DNA of 64,000 nucleotides from Marinospirillum alkaliphilum DSM 21637 (GTDB taxonomy: Bacteria > Pseudomonadota > Gammaproteobacteria > Pseudomonadales > Halomonadaceae), in NCBI RefSeq assembly GCF_900119735.1, contig NZ_FPJW01000002.1:1-64000 (forward strand). Direction: 5' to 3'. The notes under the pieces were generated by a model. The model was not told the origin of the DNA, made no database searches, and saw nothing but the letters and a program-made list of their open reading frames with translations. The translations under genes and the position numbers were made by a program. Positions within the stretch are counted from its first letter, which is position 1, and each line of letters starts with the position of its first letter. Below, piece by piece: positions 46,884-56,026 of this stretch.

Positions 46884-47627
46884 TCAGACGCCCAGCAGGC
46901 CAAAGATGAGTACAAAAATAATGGGCATCACCGAGGCAAAGGCAATCAGTCCAAAACCATCCAGCATCGGGTTACGGCCTTTGATGGCGGTGGCCAGACC
47001 AACGCCCAGCGCCGTGACCAGTGGCACGGTGATGGTGGAGGTGGTGACCCCGCCGGAGTCGTAGGCAATACCGATCATGGCATCGGGTGCAACCAGTGTC
47101 AGCAGCAGCACCAGTACATAACCACCAATGATCATCAGGTGCAGTGGCCAGCCTTTGAGAATGCGCAATACACCCACAACAACGGCAGTGCCGACCGATG
47201 CGGCCACCACCATGCGCAGATTAAAAGCAAAGGCTGATTGGGCTTCAGGTGTGTTGAGGATCAGGCCACCTTCGGCGACCACTTCGGCGGCCTTGGCGGC
47301 CACAGCAATCAGTGCCGGTTCGGCTACGGTTGAACCAAAACCCAGTGCAAAAGAGAAGAGTAGCAACCAGAAAACAGAGCCCTTGCGGGCAAAGGCCTGA
47401 GCGAGGCTTTCACCAATCGGGAACAGGCCCAGTTGCAGGCCTTTAATGAATAGAGTCAGGCCGATAACCACAAATATCAGGCCGCTGACCAGATCAAAAA
47501 GCTGCACGCTATCTGGCAGTGGCTGGCGAATCACCACCAATTGGAAAAAGCCAATCACCAGCACAACCGGGGCCAGATCCCTGAGGCTGTCACGCGCTTG
47601 TCGCAGCAGTGTCAGTGCAAATTCCAT
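46884..47627 (-). CDS. DUF1538 membrane protein, module 2, first half
   Basis: A 247-residue polytopic protein with one DUF1538 unit (AEPALIAV near 105; [16 protein letters not shown] near 195), equivalent to the N-terminal half of the module 1 fusion. It is the first gene of a five-gene operon (two DUF1538 halves, PII-like, CBS, YqcC-like). It is divergent from flgB. Confidence 0.87.
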   Translation of the reverse strand: MEFALTLLRQARDSLRDLAPVVLVIGFFQLVVIRQPLPDSVQLFDLVSGLIFVVIGLTLFIKGLQLGLFPIGESLAQAFARKGSVFWLLLFSFALGFGSTVAEPALIAVAAKAAEVVAEGGLILNTPEAQSAFAFNLRMVVAASVGTAVVVGVLRILKGWPLHLMIIGGYVLVLLLTLVAPDAMIGIAYDSGGVTTSTITVPLVTALGVGLATAIKGRNPMLDGFGLIAFASVMPIIFVLIFGLLGV

Positions 47628-47803
47628 TAACCCTGATTTCCTTGTTGATTTCTTATTGGGTATGAATGATGCAACAAAACATGAGTCATTGCCAGAATTG
47701 AGCGGCAGAGTCTTGCCGCCCGGGTTTGAATGCAGGCTTTATGTTGCTGGCTGGCGAGCGAGGATTGATTGTAGTCAATTGAATTAAATCGTTATTTTTA
47801 TTG

Positions 47804-47819
47804 TGGCATCAATCTTGTA
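47804..47819 (+). promoter_or_regulatory. Possible sigma-54 promoter of flgBCDE
   Basis: TGGCAT-N5-TTGT has the GG doublet at the correct spacing but GT instead of the invariant GC in the -12 element. It is about 30 bp before flgB. Flagellar rod/hook operons in polar flagellates are sigma-54 dependent. Confidence 0.35.
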
Positions 47820-47849
47820 TGCATATTGGCAAAACGTCTGGAGGTCGCT

Positions 47850-48251
47850 ATGTCCATCAACTTCAAGAATGCTCTGGGAATCCATCCTGATGCGCTGAAT
47901 GTGCGCAGCAAGCGCTCCGAGATTCTGGCCAATAACCTGGCCAACAGTGACACGCCCGGCTTCAAGGCGCGTGATCTGGATTTTAAGGGCATCCTGCAGG
48001 GTGAGTATGAAAATCGCCAGCGCATGGAGTTGAGCCGGACCAGTCAGCGGCATATTCCTGCCGAAGGTGTGGTGATGGATTCTTCACTGAAGTTTCGTAT
48101 TCCGCACCAGCCGGCCATTGATGGCAACACTGTTGAAACCAATATCGAGCAGGCTGAGTTTGCCAAAAACGCCATGGATTTCCAGAGCAGTTTTACCTTT
48201 TTGAACAGTCGCTTCACCGGTCTGGTCAAGGCCATGAAAGAGCAAGGTTAA
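47850..48251 (+). CDS. flgB: Flagellar basal-body rod protein FlgB
   Basis: A 133-residue proximal rod subunit. The N-terminal ANNLANSDTPGFKARDLDF motif is diagnostic. The ATG at 47850 follows GGAGG by 5-6 bases. First gene of flgBCDE. Confidence 0.96.
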   Translation: MSINFKNALGIHPDALNVRSKRSEILANNLANSDTPGFKARDLDFKGILQGEYENRQRMELSRTSQRHIPAEGVVMDSSLKFRIPHQPAIDGNTVETNIEQAEFAKNAMDFQSSFTFLNSRFTGLVKAMKEQG

Positions 48252-48262
48252 GGAGCTGAAGC

Positions 48263-48736
48263 ATGTCACTCAACAAGATTTTTGACATCGCCGGAACCGG
48301 CATGAATGCCCAGAGTGTACGCCTGAATACCACGGCGTCCAACCTGGCCAACGCCCAGAGTGTCAGCTCCTCTATCGAGGAAACCTACCGCGCTCGCAAG
48401 CCGGTGTTTGCACCGATGCTGGAGCGTTACAAGCAGGGCATCACTGATTCGCATGGTTTCCAGAATCCGGTAACCAGCTTTAATCCGCGCGACGTGGCCG
48501 GTGAGGGTGTGCAGGTGCTGGGTATTGTGGAAAGCAATCAGGAGCTGCAGATGCGTTATGAACCGAACCACCCGATGGCCAATGAAGAAGGTTATGTGTT
48601 CTACCCCAACGTGAATGTGGTGGAAGAAATGACCGATATGCTGGCGGCTTCACGTTCCTTCCAGACCAATGTGGAAGTGATGAATACCACTAAACAGATG
48701 ATGCAGCGGGTGCTGACCCTGGGTCAGGGTGCCTGA
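48263..48736 (+). CDS. flgC: Flagellar basal-body rod protein FlgC
   Basis: A 157-residue rod protein with the SNLANAQSVSS N-terminal motif and the conserved C-terminal ANEEGYVFYPNVNVVEEM and MLAASRSFQTNVEVM. It is a little longer than E. coli FlgC (134), because of an insertion around 40-70. It is 11 bp after flgB. Confidence 0.96.
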   Translation: MSLNKIFDIAGTGMNAQSVRLNTTASNLANAQSVSSSIEETYRARKPVFAPMLERYKQGITDSHGFQNPVTSFNPRDVAGEGVQVLGIVESNQELQMRYEPNHPMANEEGYVFYPNVNVVEEMTDMLAASRSFQTNVEVMNTTKQMMQRVLTLGQGA

Positions 48737-48808
48737 GGAATTGATTGAGGGCGGCAAGGTTTTGCCGCTCTGATGCCGCAAGCGGCAATGCAGATGCGAG
48801 AGCAAGCG

Positions 48809-49489
48809 ATGAGTATCGAAAAAACCGATTTTTACCAGAGCCTTCAGATTCAGCAGCGCAACGCTGATCAGGCCAAGAAAAGCAATGAAATGGGCAAGCA
48901 GGAGTTCATGCGCCTGCTGGTGACTCAGCTGGAGAATCAGGATCCACTGAACCCGCAGGACAACACAGAGTTTATTGCCCAGTTGGCGCAGTTCTCCTCG
49001 CTGGAGGGGATTACCAACCTGAATACCACGGTGGGTCAGTTTGCCACCAGTCTGCAATCCACCCAGGCATTGCAGGCTTCTACGCTGGTGGGGCGTCAGG
49101 TGCAGGTGCTGACCAACTGGAGCGAGCTGGAGCCTGGCAAATCCATCAAGGGAACCATTGATCTGCCCAAGTCGGCCGGTGACGTGTTTGTTGCTGTGTA
49201 TGCACCCAATGGTGAGTATCTGGGTGATATCAGTCTGGGATCACGTGGTGCCGGTGAAATCAGCTTTGAGTGGGATGGTCTGGATACCGACGGTGAGTCT
49301 TTCCCGGCAGGTGCTTATCAGTTCAGGGCTTATGCAACGCATAACGGTGAGCATGAGGCTGTGGACATGTACTTGTCTCGCAATGTGACCAGTGTGGCGC
49401 TGAATGCTGGTGCGCGCGGTGAAATCATGCTTAACCTCAGTGGCTCGGATACACCGGTGCCGCTGCGTGAAGTCAAGGTCATCAACTAA
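48809..49489 (+). CDS. flgD: Flagellar hook-capping protein FlgD
   Basis: A 226-residue scaffold for hook assembly. The N-terminal QEFMRLLVTQLENQDPLNPQDNTEFIAQLAQFSS and the FlgD Ig-like and Tudor-like domains (SFEWDGLDTDGESFPAGAYQF) are clear. The start at 48809 (MSIEKTDFY) is used, because the longer frame would need a start in the 70 bp gap after flgC. Confidence 0.95.
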   Translation: MSIEKTDFYQSLQIQQRNADQAKKSNEMGKQEFMRLLVTQLENQDPLNPQDNTEFIAQLAQFSSLEGITNLNTTVGQFATSLQSTQALQASTLVGRQVQVLTNWSELEPGKSIKGTIDLPKSAGDVFVAVYAPNGEYLGDISLGSRGAGEISFEWDGLDTDGESFPAGAYQFRAYATHNGEHEAVDMYLSRNVTSVALNAGARGEIMLNLSGSDTPVPLREVKVIN

Positions 49490-49514
49490 TTCTGTGGCAG
49501 GGGAGTGCTAGAAC

Positions 49515-51233
49515 ATGAGCTTTAATATTGGTCTTTCCGGTCTGCGTGCAGCGCAGATGGATCTGAGTGTCACCGGTAACAACATTGCCAACGCCAGTAC
49601 TGTGGGTTTTAAACAGTCGCGTGCTGAATTTGGTGATGTGTATAACGCCTCCATGCTGGGTACCGGTCGTAACTCCATCGGTTCCGGTGTACTGGTTGAG
49701 CGGATCTCCCAGCAGCATACCCAGGGTAACGTGAACTACACTGACCGCGCGCTGGACCTGGCCATCAACGGCAATGGTTATTTTATCCTGTCCAACAATG
49801 GCCAGATTGAATATACCCGTGCCGGTTATTTTGACCTGGATAAAGACGGTTATATCGTCAACAACACCGGCAAGCGTCTACAGGGTTATCAGGCCAGTCT
49901 GCTGGGTGACATCCAGTCCGGTGCGTTGGGTGACATCCAGTTAAGTCAGACCAACATCCAGCCGCGAGCCACCAGTCTGATCCAGATGGAGTTGAATCTT
50001 GATGCAAGGGCGCAGACAGCAGGTGGTGCTTCCCCCGCCACTGCAGCAACCATTACCTTTACTGCAGCTAACGATACTGCGGCTAACGCGGTGACCGTTG
50101 ACGGTGTGCCGATCAATGCTGACTTTGATGCCGGTGGTGCCTATGTGGGTGATGCCACGGTCACCATTGGAGGGCAGTTATACAACATCACCGGCAATGC
50201 TGGTGTGATCACCTTGACGGCGGATACCACGGGCTTTGTAGCTGGTTTTAACGCGGCTTATCCAATTGCCGGTGATGTGGTCGGTGCCAACGCTTCCGGT
50301 GTGCAGGGTTCGGATGAGGTCACTGGTAACTGGAGTGTGGCTGATTTTGATCCGCGTGATCGTTCCACCTATACCAGTGCCAACTCCACCAGCATTTATG
50401 ACAGTCTGGGTAACGAGCACATTCTGCGGCAGTATTACATCAAGGTGGATCGTGATGATGCTTCTGGCCAGCAGGGTAATGCCTGGGCCATCATCACCTC
50501 ACTGAACGGTGTGTTCTTTGACAGTGACGGCAACAGCCTGAATCTGACTGAAGCCAACTGGGCTTCTGCGACTCCAGCCCAGAAAGAATCCATGGTGCAG
50601 GCCACCAAGTTCTTTAATGTGCAGGGTGATCTGCAAGGTATTCAGTCGCATGGTGCTGCCCAGCCTTATGGTTCACCAGCTGATCTGGCAACCTATCCCA
50701 CCAGTGATGCGGCCTTTACATTGCGCATGGCTAACCTGGTGCCAGGTGCCGGCTTTGGTTCCAACATTGCTGGTGAGCCACCGGTATTTAATGGTGACGT
50801 CAATTTCCGTTTCCGTGGTACGACTCAGTACGGTTCACGTTTTGCCGTGCAGTCGCAGTCACAGGATGGCTATACCACCGGCCGCCTGGCAGGCCTGGAA
50901 GTGGGTCCTGATGGTACCATCTTTGGTCGCTACACCAACGGTCAGAATCGTGCGGTAGGTCAGGTACCGCTGGCTACCTTCACCAATCCTGACGGTTTGC
51001 GTCCGAATGGTTCAACCGGCTGGCTGGAAACCACTGAGTCGGGTATTCCGGCGATCAATGAAGCGGGTGCCGGTATCACAGGTTCGATTGCCGGTGGTGC
51101 TCTGGAAGAGTCCAACGTGGATCTGGCGGAGGAGTTGGTGAAAATGATCATTGGTCAGCGTAACTATCAGGCCAATGCCAAGACCATCCAGACTCAGGAC
51201 ACCATTACCCAGACGATTATCAATCTGCGTTAA
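49515..51233 (+). CDS. flgE: Flagellar hook protein FlgE
   Basis: A 572-residue hook subunit. The conserved N-terminus MSFNIGLSGLRAAQMDLSVTGNNIANASTVGFK and C-terminus NVDLAEELVKMIIGQRNYQANAKTIQTQD build the D0 core. The middle, about 160-275, is enlarged with Gly/Thr/Val-rich sequence, making it longer than the 400-460 residues of many FlgE proteins and suggesting an extra outer domain. A terminator follows, ending the flgBCDE operon. Confidence 0.96.
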   Translation: MSFNIGLSGLRAAQMDLSVTGNNIANASTVGFKQSRAEFGDVYNASMLGTGRNSIGSGVLVERISQQHTQGNVNYTDRALDLAINGNGYFILSNNGQIEYTRAGYFDLDKDGYIVNNTGKRLQGYQASLLGDIQSGALGDIQLSQTNIQPRATSLIQMELNLDARAQTAGGASPATAATITFTAANDTAANAVTVDGVPINADFDAGGAYVGDATVTIGGQLYNITGNAGVITLTADTTGFVAGFNAAYPIAGDVVGANASGVQGSDEVTGNWSVADFDPRDRSTYTSANSTSIYDSLGNEHILRQYYIKVDRDDASGQQGNAWAIITSLNGVFFDSDGNSLNLTEANWASATPAQKESMVQATKFFNVQGDLQGIQSHGAAQPYGSPADLATYPTSDAAFTLRMANLVPGAGFGSNIAGEPPVFNGDVNFRFRGTTQYGSRFAVQSQSQDGYTTGRLAGLEVGPDGTIFGRYTNGQNRAVGQVPLATFTNPDGLRPNGSTGWLETTESGIPAINEAGAGITGSIAGGALEESNVDLAEELVKMIIGQRNYQANAKTIQTQDTITQTIINLR

Positions 51234-51254
51234 TTCTGGTTTGCTTGCCTGTCA

Positions 51255-51283
51255 AGGGGCGCACTGAGGTGCGCCCTTTTTTT
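51255..51283 (+). terminator. Rho-independent terminator after flgE
   Basis: A GGGCGCAC-TGAG-GTGCGCCC hairpin is followed by seven T residues, about 22 bp after the flgE stop codon. Confidence 0.94.
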
Positions 51284-51297
51284 ATAAGTGCTTTGGT

Positions 51298-51313
51298 TGG
51301 CACAGGCTTTGCA
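51298..51313 (+). promoter_or_regulatory. Sigma-54 promoter of flgFGHIJKL
   Basis: TGGCAC-AGGCT-TTGCA is a perfect match to the consensus TGGCAC-N5-TTGCA, with the GG and GC doublets 10 bp apart. It is 60 bp before flgF and directly follows the flgE terminator. Confidence 0.9.
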
Positions 51314-51372
51314 AAAGAAAGGTAAAGCAAGGGTCGGTAACCCATCGGCATGACAGAGTTTCGGAGACACCC

Positions 51373-52113
51373 ATGGATAAAGCGCTTTTCATAGCAATGA
51401 CTGGAGCCAAGCACAATATGCTGGCTCAGACAGCGCGTTCCAATAACCTGGCCAACGTTAACACCACCGGCTTTCGGGCCGATTTTGAGCAGGCTCGTGC
51501 CATGCCGGTGTTTGGCCAGCATCACCCCAGTCGCGTTTATGCGCTGACCGAGCGTCCCGCCACGGATATCCAGAACGGCAGTTATGACTATACCGGCAAC
51601 CCGCTGGATATCGCTGTTCAGGGAGAGGGCTGGATTGCTGTGCAGGCACCCAATGGCGAGGAAGCCTATACCCGTCGTGGTGATCTGAATATTGACCCTA
51701 ATGGTGTGTTGCGCACCGGCAATGGTTTGCCGGTGATCGGCAATGGTGGTCCGATTGTATTGCCGCCGGGTGTGCACTTTCACATCAATGGAGATGGCGG
51801 TATCTCGGTTGCCAATCAGGGTGCCGATGCTGCTGTGGTGGATCAGATCAAACTGGTCAGCCCTCAGGCCATGGGCTTGACCATGGAGAAGGGGCTGGAT
51901 GGTTTGATGCGTCCACGCAACTTCGATGAGCCGCTGCCTTTTGACGAGTTTGTGCGCGTTGAGTCAGGTGCGCTGGAAACCAGTAACGTGAATGCGGTCA
52001 ATGAACTGACCAGCATACTGGCCTTGTCGCGCCAGTATGAAATGAACGTCAAGATGATGAAGTCCGTGGATGAAAACAGCTCGCGGGTAAATACCCTGCT
52101 GCGCATGAGCTGA
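51373..52113 (+). CDS. flgF: Flagellar basal-body rod protein FlgF
   Basis: A 246-residue rod protein. The N-terminal motif is MTGAKHNMLAQTARSNNLAN, and the C-terminal NVNAVNELTSILALSRQYEMNVKMMK is typical. It is the first gene of the sigma-54-driven second flg operon. Confidence 0.96.
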   Translation: MDKALFIAMTGAKHNMLAQTARSNNLANVNTTGFRADFEQARAMPVFGQHHPSRVYALTERPATDIQNGSYDYTGNPLDIAVQGEGWIAVQAPNGEEAYTRRGDLNIDPNGVLRTGNGLPVIGNGGPIVLPPGVHFHINGDGGISVANQGADAAVVDQIKLVSPQAMGLTMEKGLDGLMRPRNFDEPLPFDEFVRVESGALETSNVNAVNELTSILALSRQYEMNVKMMKSVDENSSRVNTLLRMS

Positions 52114-52157
52114 TAACACGGGCACTGGACACAGAATTCAAGAAGAGGTGATTTGTT

Positions 52158-52946
52158 ATGCATCCGGCACTCTGGACAGGTAAAACCGGCCTGAACGCCA
52201 TGGACGTGAAAATGTCCACCATTGCCAACAACCTGGCAAACGTTAATACCGTAGGTTTCAAGCGCAATCGAGCCATCTTTGAGGACCTGCTGTACCAGGC
52301 ACAAAAACTGCCGGGTGCCCAGAATGGTGGCGATACCCAACTGCCAACCGGTCTGCAGCTGGGTACTGGTGTGCGTGTGACAGCAACCCAGCGTCAGTTT
52401 ACCGAAGGCAGTCTGGAGGTGACCAATCAGCCGCTGGATATGGCCATCAATGGTCGTGGTTTCTTTCGTATCCAGATGCCGGACGGTGAGCTGGCTTATA
52501 CCCGTAATGGCCAGTTTCACCTGGATGCTGATGGTCGCATTGTGAATACCAATGGTTTCCCGGTTGAGCCTGAAATTGTGGTTCCGGAAAACACCAACTC
52601 CATCAGTATTGGTCGTGATGGTACGGTAACTGTGACCCAGGCAGGCCAGAATAATCAGCCGCAGCAAATTGGTCAGATTGAAGTGGTTGACTTTGTTAAC
52701 CCGGCTGGCCTGCTTTCCATTGGACATAACCTGTTTGTTGAGACAGCCGGTTCTGGTGCGCCGCTGGATGGTGTAGGCGGTGAAAATGGTTTTGGTGCTG
52801 TTGAACAGAGCATGCTGGAGCTGTCCAACGTCAGTGCGGTGGAAGAGCTGGTTGATATGATCACCACCCAGCGGGCGTATGAGATGAACACCAAGGTGGT
52901 GTCTTCTGCAGATGATATGTTGCGCAACCTGACGCAGACTCTCTAA
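52158..52946 (+). CDS. flgG: Flagellar distal rod protein FlgG
   Basis: A 262-residue distal rod subunit with ANNLANVNTVGFKRNRAIFEDLLYQ at the N-terminus and LSNVSAVEELVDMITTQRAYEMNTK at the C-terminus. The length matches the family (260). AAGAGG lies upstream of the start. Confidence 0.97.
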   Translation: MHPALWTGKTGLNAMDVKMSTIANNLANVNTVGFKRNRAIFEDLLYQAQKLPGAQNGGDTQLPTGLQLGTGVRVTATQRQFTEGSLEVTNQPLDMAINGRGFFRIQMPDGELAYTRNGQFHLDADGRIVNTNGFPVEPEIVVPENTNSISIGRDGTVTVTQAGQNNQPQQIGQIEVVDFVNPAGLLSIGHNLFVETAGSGAPLDGVGGENGFGAVEQSMLELSNVSAVEELVDMITTQRAYEMNTKVVSSADDMLRNLTQTL

Positions 52947-52976
52947 AGACTGACCGGGTTGACGGGAGATAAGTTG

Positions 52977-53660
52977 ATGAACTTTTCAAGATTCCAGGCT
53001 TTGTTGTTGGTGCTTTTAGCTGCTGCAGTTTTAAGCGGTTGTGCCTCCAATGAAATTCAGGCTGAACCGGATGATCCACATTTTGCGCCGGTGCAGCCCA
53101 GTCGCATGGAACCACCACCGCCAACCCGGGGTTCACTTTATCAGGCCAGCTACAGCCAGGCGCTGTTTGGTGATCGTAAAGCCTATCGAATTGGTGACGT
53201 GATTACGGTTAATCTGGAAGAGCAGACGCGCTCCAGCAAGTCGGCTTCTACGGATATGAGTCGTAATACCAACATTAACGTGGCTAATCCAAATATTGGT
53301 GGTCGTGACTCGCCGGTTGATCTGAGCGTGAATATGAATTCCGCGCGCGGTTTTTCTGGTGATGCCAGCGCAGATCAAAGCAATAGCCTGCTCGGCAGCA
53401 TCACCGTGACCGTACATGATGTTTACCCCAACGGTAATCTGCTGGTACGTGGTGAAAAATGGCTGACCCTGAATCAGGGTTCTGAATATGTGCGTGTTTC
53501 AGGTATTGTGCGCCCGGAAGACATACGCCCGGACAACAGCGTCAGTTCTACCCTGTTGGCTGATGCTCGTCTGACCTACAGCGGTACTGGTGATCTGGCC
53601 AATGCCAATCGTCAGGGCTGGTTGGCTCGTTTCTTTAACAGTGGTTGGTGGCCGCTTTAA
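52977..53660 (+). CDS. flgH: Flagellar L-ring lipoprotein FlgH
   Basis: A 227-residue outer-membrane ring lipoprotein with lipobox LSGC (about Cys22) and the family motifs YSQALFGDRKAYRIGDVITV and SVSSTLLADARLTYSGTG. ATG 52977 is preferred because GGGAG lies about 9 bases upstream; a TTG at 52959 is possible. Confidence 0.95.
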   Translation: MNFSRFQALLLVLLAAAVLSGCASNEIQAEPDDPHFAPVQPSRMEPPPPTRGSLYQASYSQALFGDRKAYRIGDVITVNLEEQTRSSKSASTDMSRNTNINVANPNIGGRDSPVDLSVNMNSARGFSGDASADQSNSLLGSITVTVHDVYPNGNLLVRGEKWLTLNQGSEYVRVSGIVRPEDIRPDNSVSSTLLADARLTYSGTGDLANANRQGWLARFFNSGWWPL

Positions 53661-53681
53661 TCAGTGGCCGAGGGTGTAATG

Positions 53682-54815
53682 ATGAAAGCTGTTTCCCTGA
53701 TGCCTGGCGTAGCCCTGATACGTAGTGTAGCTCTGCTGCTGGTGTTGAGCCTTGCTGCAACACCCTTGTTGGCGCAGACCACGAGCCGCTTGAAAGATAT
53801 CACGACGGTGGAAGGGGTGCGTAGTAACCATCTGATCGGTTACGGCTTGGTGGTGGGCTTGGATGGCACGGGTGATAACGCACCCTTTACCAACCAGACC
53901 TTCGCCAACATGATGAACCAGTTTGGCATCACCTTGCCGCCCGGAGTGAACCCTCGTTCGCAGAACGTGGCTGCGGTTACGGTCAATGCCGAGCTGCCAC
54001 CCTTTGCCAAACCCGGTCAGAGTATCGATATCACGGTTTCATCCATCGGTAATGCCAGCAGTTTGCGTGGCGGTACCTTGTTGATGACACCACTGCGGGG
54101 GGCGGATGGCAATGTTTATGCCGTCGCTCAGGGTAGTCTGGTGGTGGGTGGTTTTGGTGCTGGGGGAGCAGATGGCTCCCGTGTAACCGTGAATGTGCCC
54201 AGTGTCGGCCGCATTCCCAACGGTGCCATGGTCGAGCGTGAAGTCGCCAATTTCTTTGGTGATGGTGACACCCTGACCTTCAACTTGCATCACCCGGATT
54301 TCACGACTGCGCAGCGCATTGAAGAGGTCATCAACAATCTGATGGGACCGGGTGTGGCTCATGCCATGGACCCCATTTCTGTCCGTGTGCGGGCACCGCG
54401 TGATACCAGTCAGCGGGTTGCATTTTTGTCCGTGCTGGAGAATCTGCAGGTGGCCACTGCCGAAGCAGCAGCACGGGTGATCATCAACTCGCGTACCGGC
54501 ACCATTGTGATTGGTCAGAACGTGCGTGTGGCCCCGGCTGCTGTAACCCATGGCAGCCTGACGGTCACGATTGCTGAAGCCCCTCAGGTGATTCAACCCG
54601 GCCCCTTTGCTGATGGTGAAGCTCAGGTGCAGCAGGATACTGAAATTGATATCACCCAGGAAAACAACCCGATGTTCAAGTTTGATGCCGGGGTCACACT
54701 GGATGAAATTGTACGCGCCGTGAATCAGGTGGGTGCAGCGCCGGGTGATCTGATGGCCATTCTTGAGGCCTTGAAACAAGCGGGCGCGTTGAATGCCCAA
54801 CTGATAGTGATCTGA
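53682..54815 (+). CDS. flgI: Flagellar P-ring protein FlgI
   Basis: A 377-residue periplasmic ring protein. The signal peptide ends about PLLAQ, followed by the conserved [30 protein letters not shown]. The C-terminus [30 protein letters not shown] is complete. ATG 53682 is used (AGGG 7 bases upstream), and the ATG one codon before is equally possible. Confidence 0.96.
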   Translation: MKAVSLMPGVALIRSVALLLVLSLAATPLLAQTTSRLKDITTVEGVRSNHLIGYGLVVGLDGTGDNAPFTNQTFANMMNQFGITLPPGVNPRSQNVAAVTVNAELPPFAKPGQSIDITVSSIGNASSLRGGTLLMTPLRGADGNVYAVAQGSLVVGGFGAGGADGSRVTVNVPSVGRIPNGAMVEREVANFFGDGDTLTFNLHHPDFTTAQRIEEVINNLMGPGVAHAMDPISVRVRAPRDTSQRVAFLSVLENLQVATAEAAARVIINSRTGTIVIGQNVRVAPAAVTHGSLTVTIAEAPQVIQPGPFADGEAQVQQDTEIDITQENNPMFKFDAGVTLDEIVRAVNQVGAAPGDLMAILEALKQAGALNAQLIVI

Positions 54816-54830
54816 TGTGAGTATGGCCAG

Positions 54831-55994
54831 ATGATCGGTGATAAAGGCGGCAACTACGCAAGAGCACAGAATGCTTACCATGACTTTCAGGGTCTGCGTG
54901 AGCTGAAGCAGGGTGCCATTCAGGATGATCCTGAAGCACTCAAGGAAGTTGCTCGTCAGTTTGAAGCCTTGTTCATCCAGATGATCATGAAAAGTGCTCG
55001 TGAGGCTGATGAGCTGATTGCCGGTGAAGATTCACTGCTGAACTCCAAAGAGTTGTCGTTTTTTCAAGGCATGCTGGATGAGCAGTTTTCCATTGCCATG
55101 ACCCAGGCCAATGGTGGCAAGGGCATGGGTCTGGCGGATGTGCTGGTCAGCCAGCTGTCTCGTGCACGCCCGGAAGCGCAGCCGGAAGTGCCGGATGAAG
55201 TGCGTCGCGGTGCGCAGTTGTTGACTGAAGATGTGATGCGTCAACTGAACGAGCGGCGTCTGCGTTTTTCCCGTGCCCCGCTGGCTGATGCTGCCAATGC
55301 GGTGCCTGTGGCCGCAGATGCTCAGCAGCAACAGGATCGTCGTGCAGCAGCCGAAGCGGTGCAGGCGGCACGTCGTCCACCGATGGCAGCAGCAGCTGAG
55401 CTGGCTGGCCGCAAGCCTCTGGAAATTCAGGGTTTGCCGGTGCGTGAAGACAAGCGTGCCTATTTTGAATCACCGGAAGATTTTGTGCGCCACCTCTATC
55501 CACTGGCACAGCAGGCGGCAGCTCGGCTGGGTGTTGATCCTCGATTGATGTTGGCCCAGTCTGCACTTGAGACAGGCTGGGGTCGTTTCATGATCCCGCG
55601 TGAGGATGGCACCAACAGTTTTAACCTGTTTGGTATCAAGGCGGATCGCCGCTGGGATGGTGATTCGGCGGAAGTTCAGACGCTGGAGTATCGCAATGGA
55701 CAACCCCGGCAGGAACGCTGGCCCTTTCGTGCTTATGAGTCGTTTGAGCAGGCCATGCATGACTACGTGGACTTTTTGACGGCCAACCCCCGTTACCGCC
55801 AGGCGTTGGATAAGGTCGATAATCCCCAGGCTTTTGCTCGTGGTCTGCAACAGGCGGGTTATGCCACCGACCCACGTTACGCCAACAAGATCATTAACAT
55901 CATGGATGGCTCAACACTGAACCAGGCCATTGAAAACCTGCAGCAAGAACAGCTGCAGGCTGAAACAAACGGCAAGGCTGCCGATAAAGAATAA
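54831..55994 (+). CDS. flgJ: FlgJ, rod cap and peptidoglycan hydrolase
   Basis: A 387-residue bifunctional protein. The N-terminal rod-binding domain (about 30-105, VARQFEALFIQMIMKSAREAD) and the C-terminal glucosaminidase domain (about 205-365, LMLAQSALETGWGRF; SFNLFGIKADRRW) are joined by an Ala/Arg/Gln-rich linker. It opens the cell wall for rod passage. Confidence 0.95.
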   Translation: MIGDKGGNYARAQNAYHDFQGLRELKQGAIQDDPEALKEVARQFEALFIQMIMKSAREADELIAGEDSLLNSKELSFFQGMLDEQFSIAMTQANGGKGMGLADVLVSQLSRARPEAQPEVPDEVRRGAQLLTEDVMRQLNERRLRFSRAPLADAANAVPVAADAQQQQDRRAAAEAVQAARRPPMAAAAELAGRKPLEIQGLPVREDKRAYFESPEDFVRHLYPLAQQAAARLGVDPRLMLAQSALETGWGRFMIPREDGTNSFNLFGIKADRRWDGDSAEVQTLEYRNGQPRQERWPFRAYESFEQAMHDYVDFLTANPRYRQALDKVDNPQAFARGLQQAGYATDPRYANKIINIMDGSTLNQAIENLQQEQLQAETNGKAADKE

Positions 55995-56026
55995 GTGGCG
56001 ACTGAACCCATCAGAAGGATTGCAAG

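Noticed and set aside
47628-47849. Possible gene in the DUF1538/flgB divergent gap
   Set aside because: AT-rich promoter-like DNA without a supported frame. Only a weak sigma-54 match was kept.
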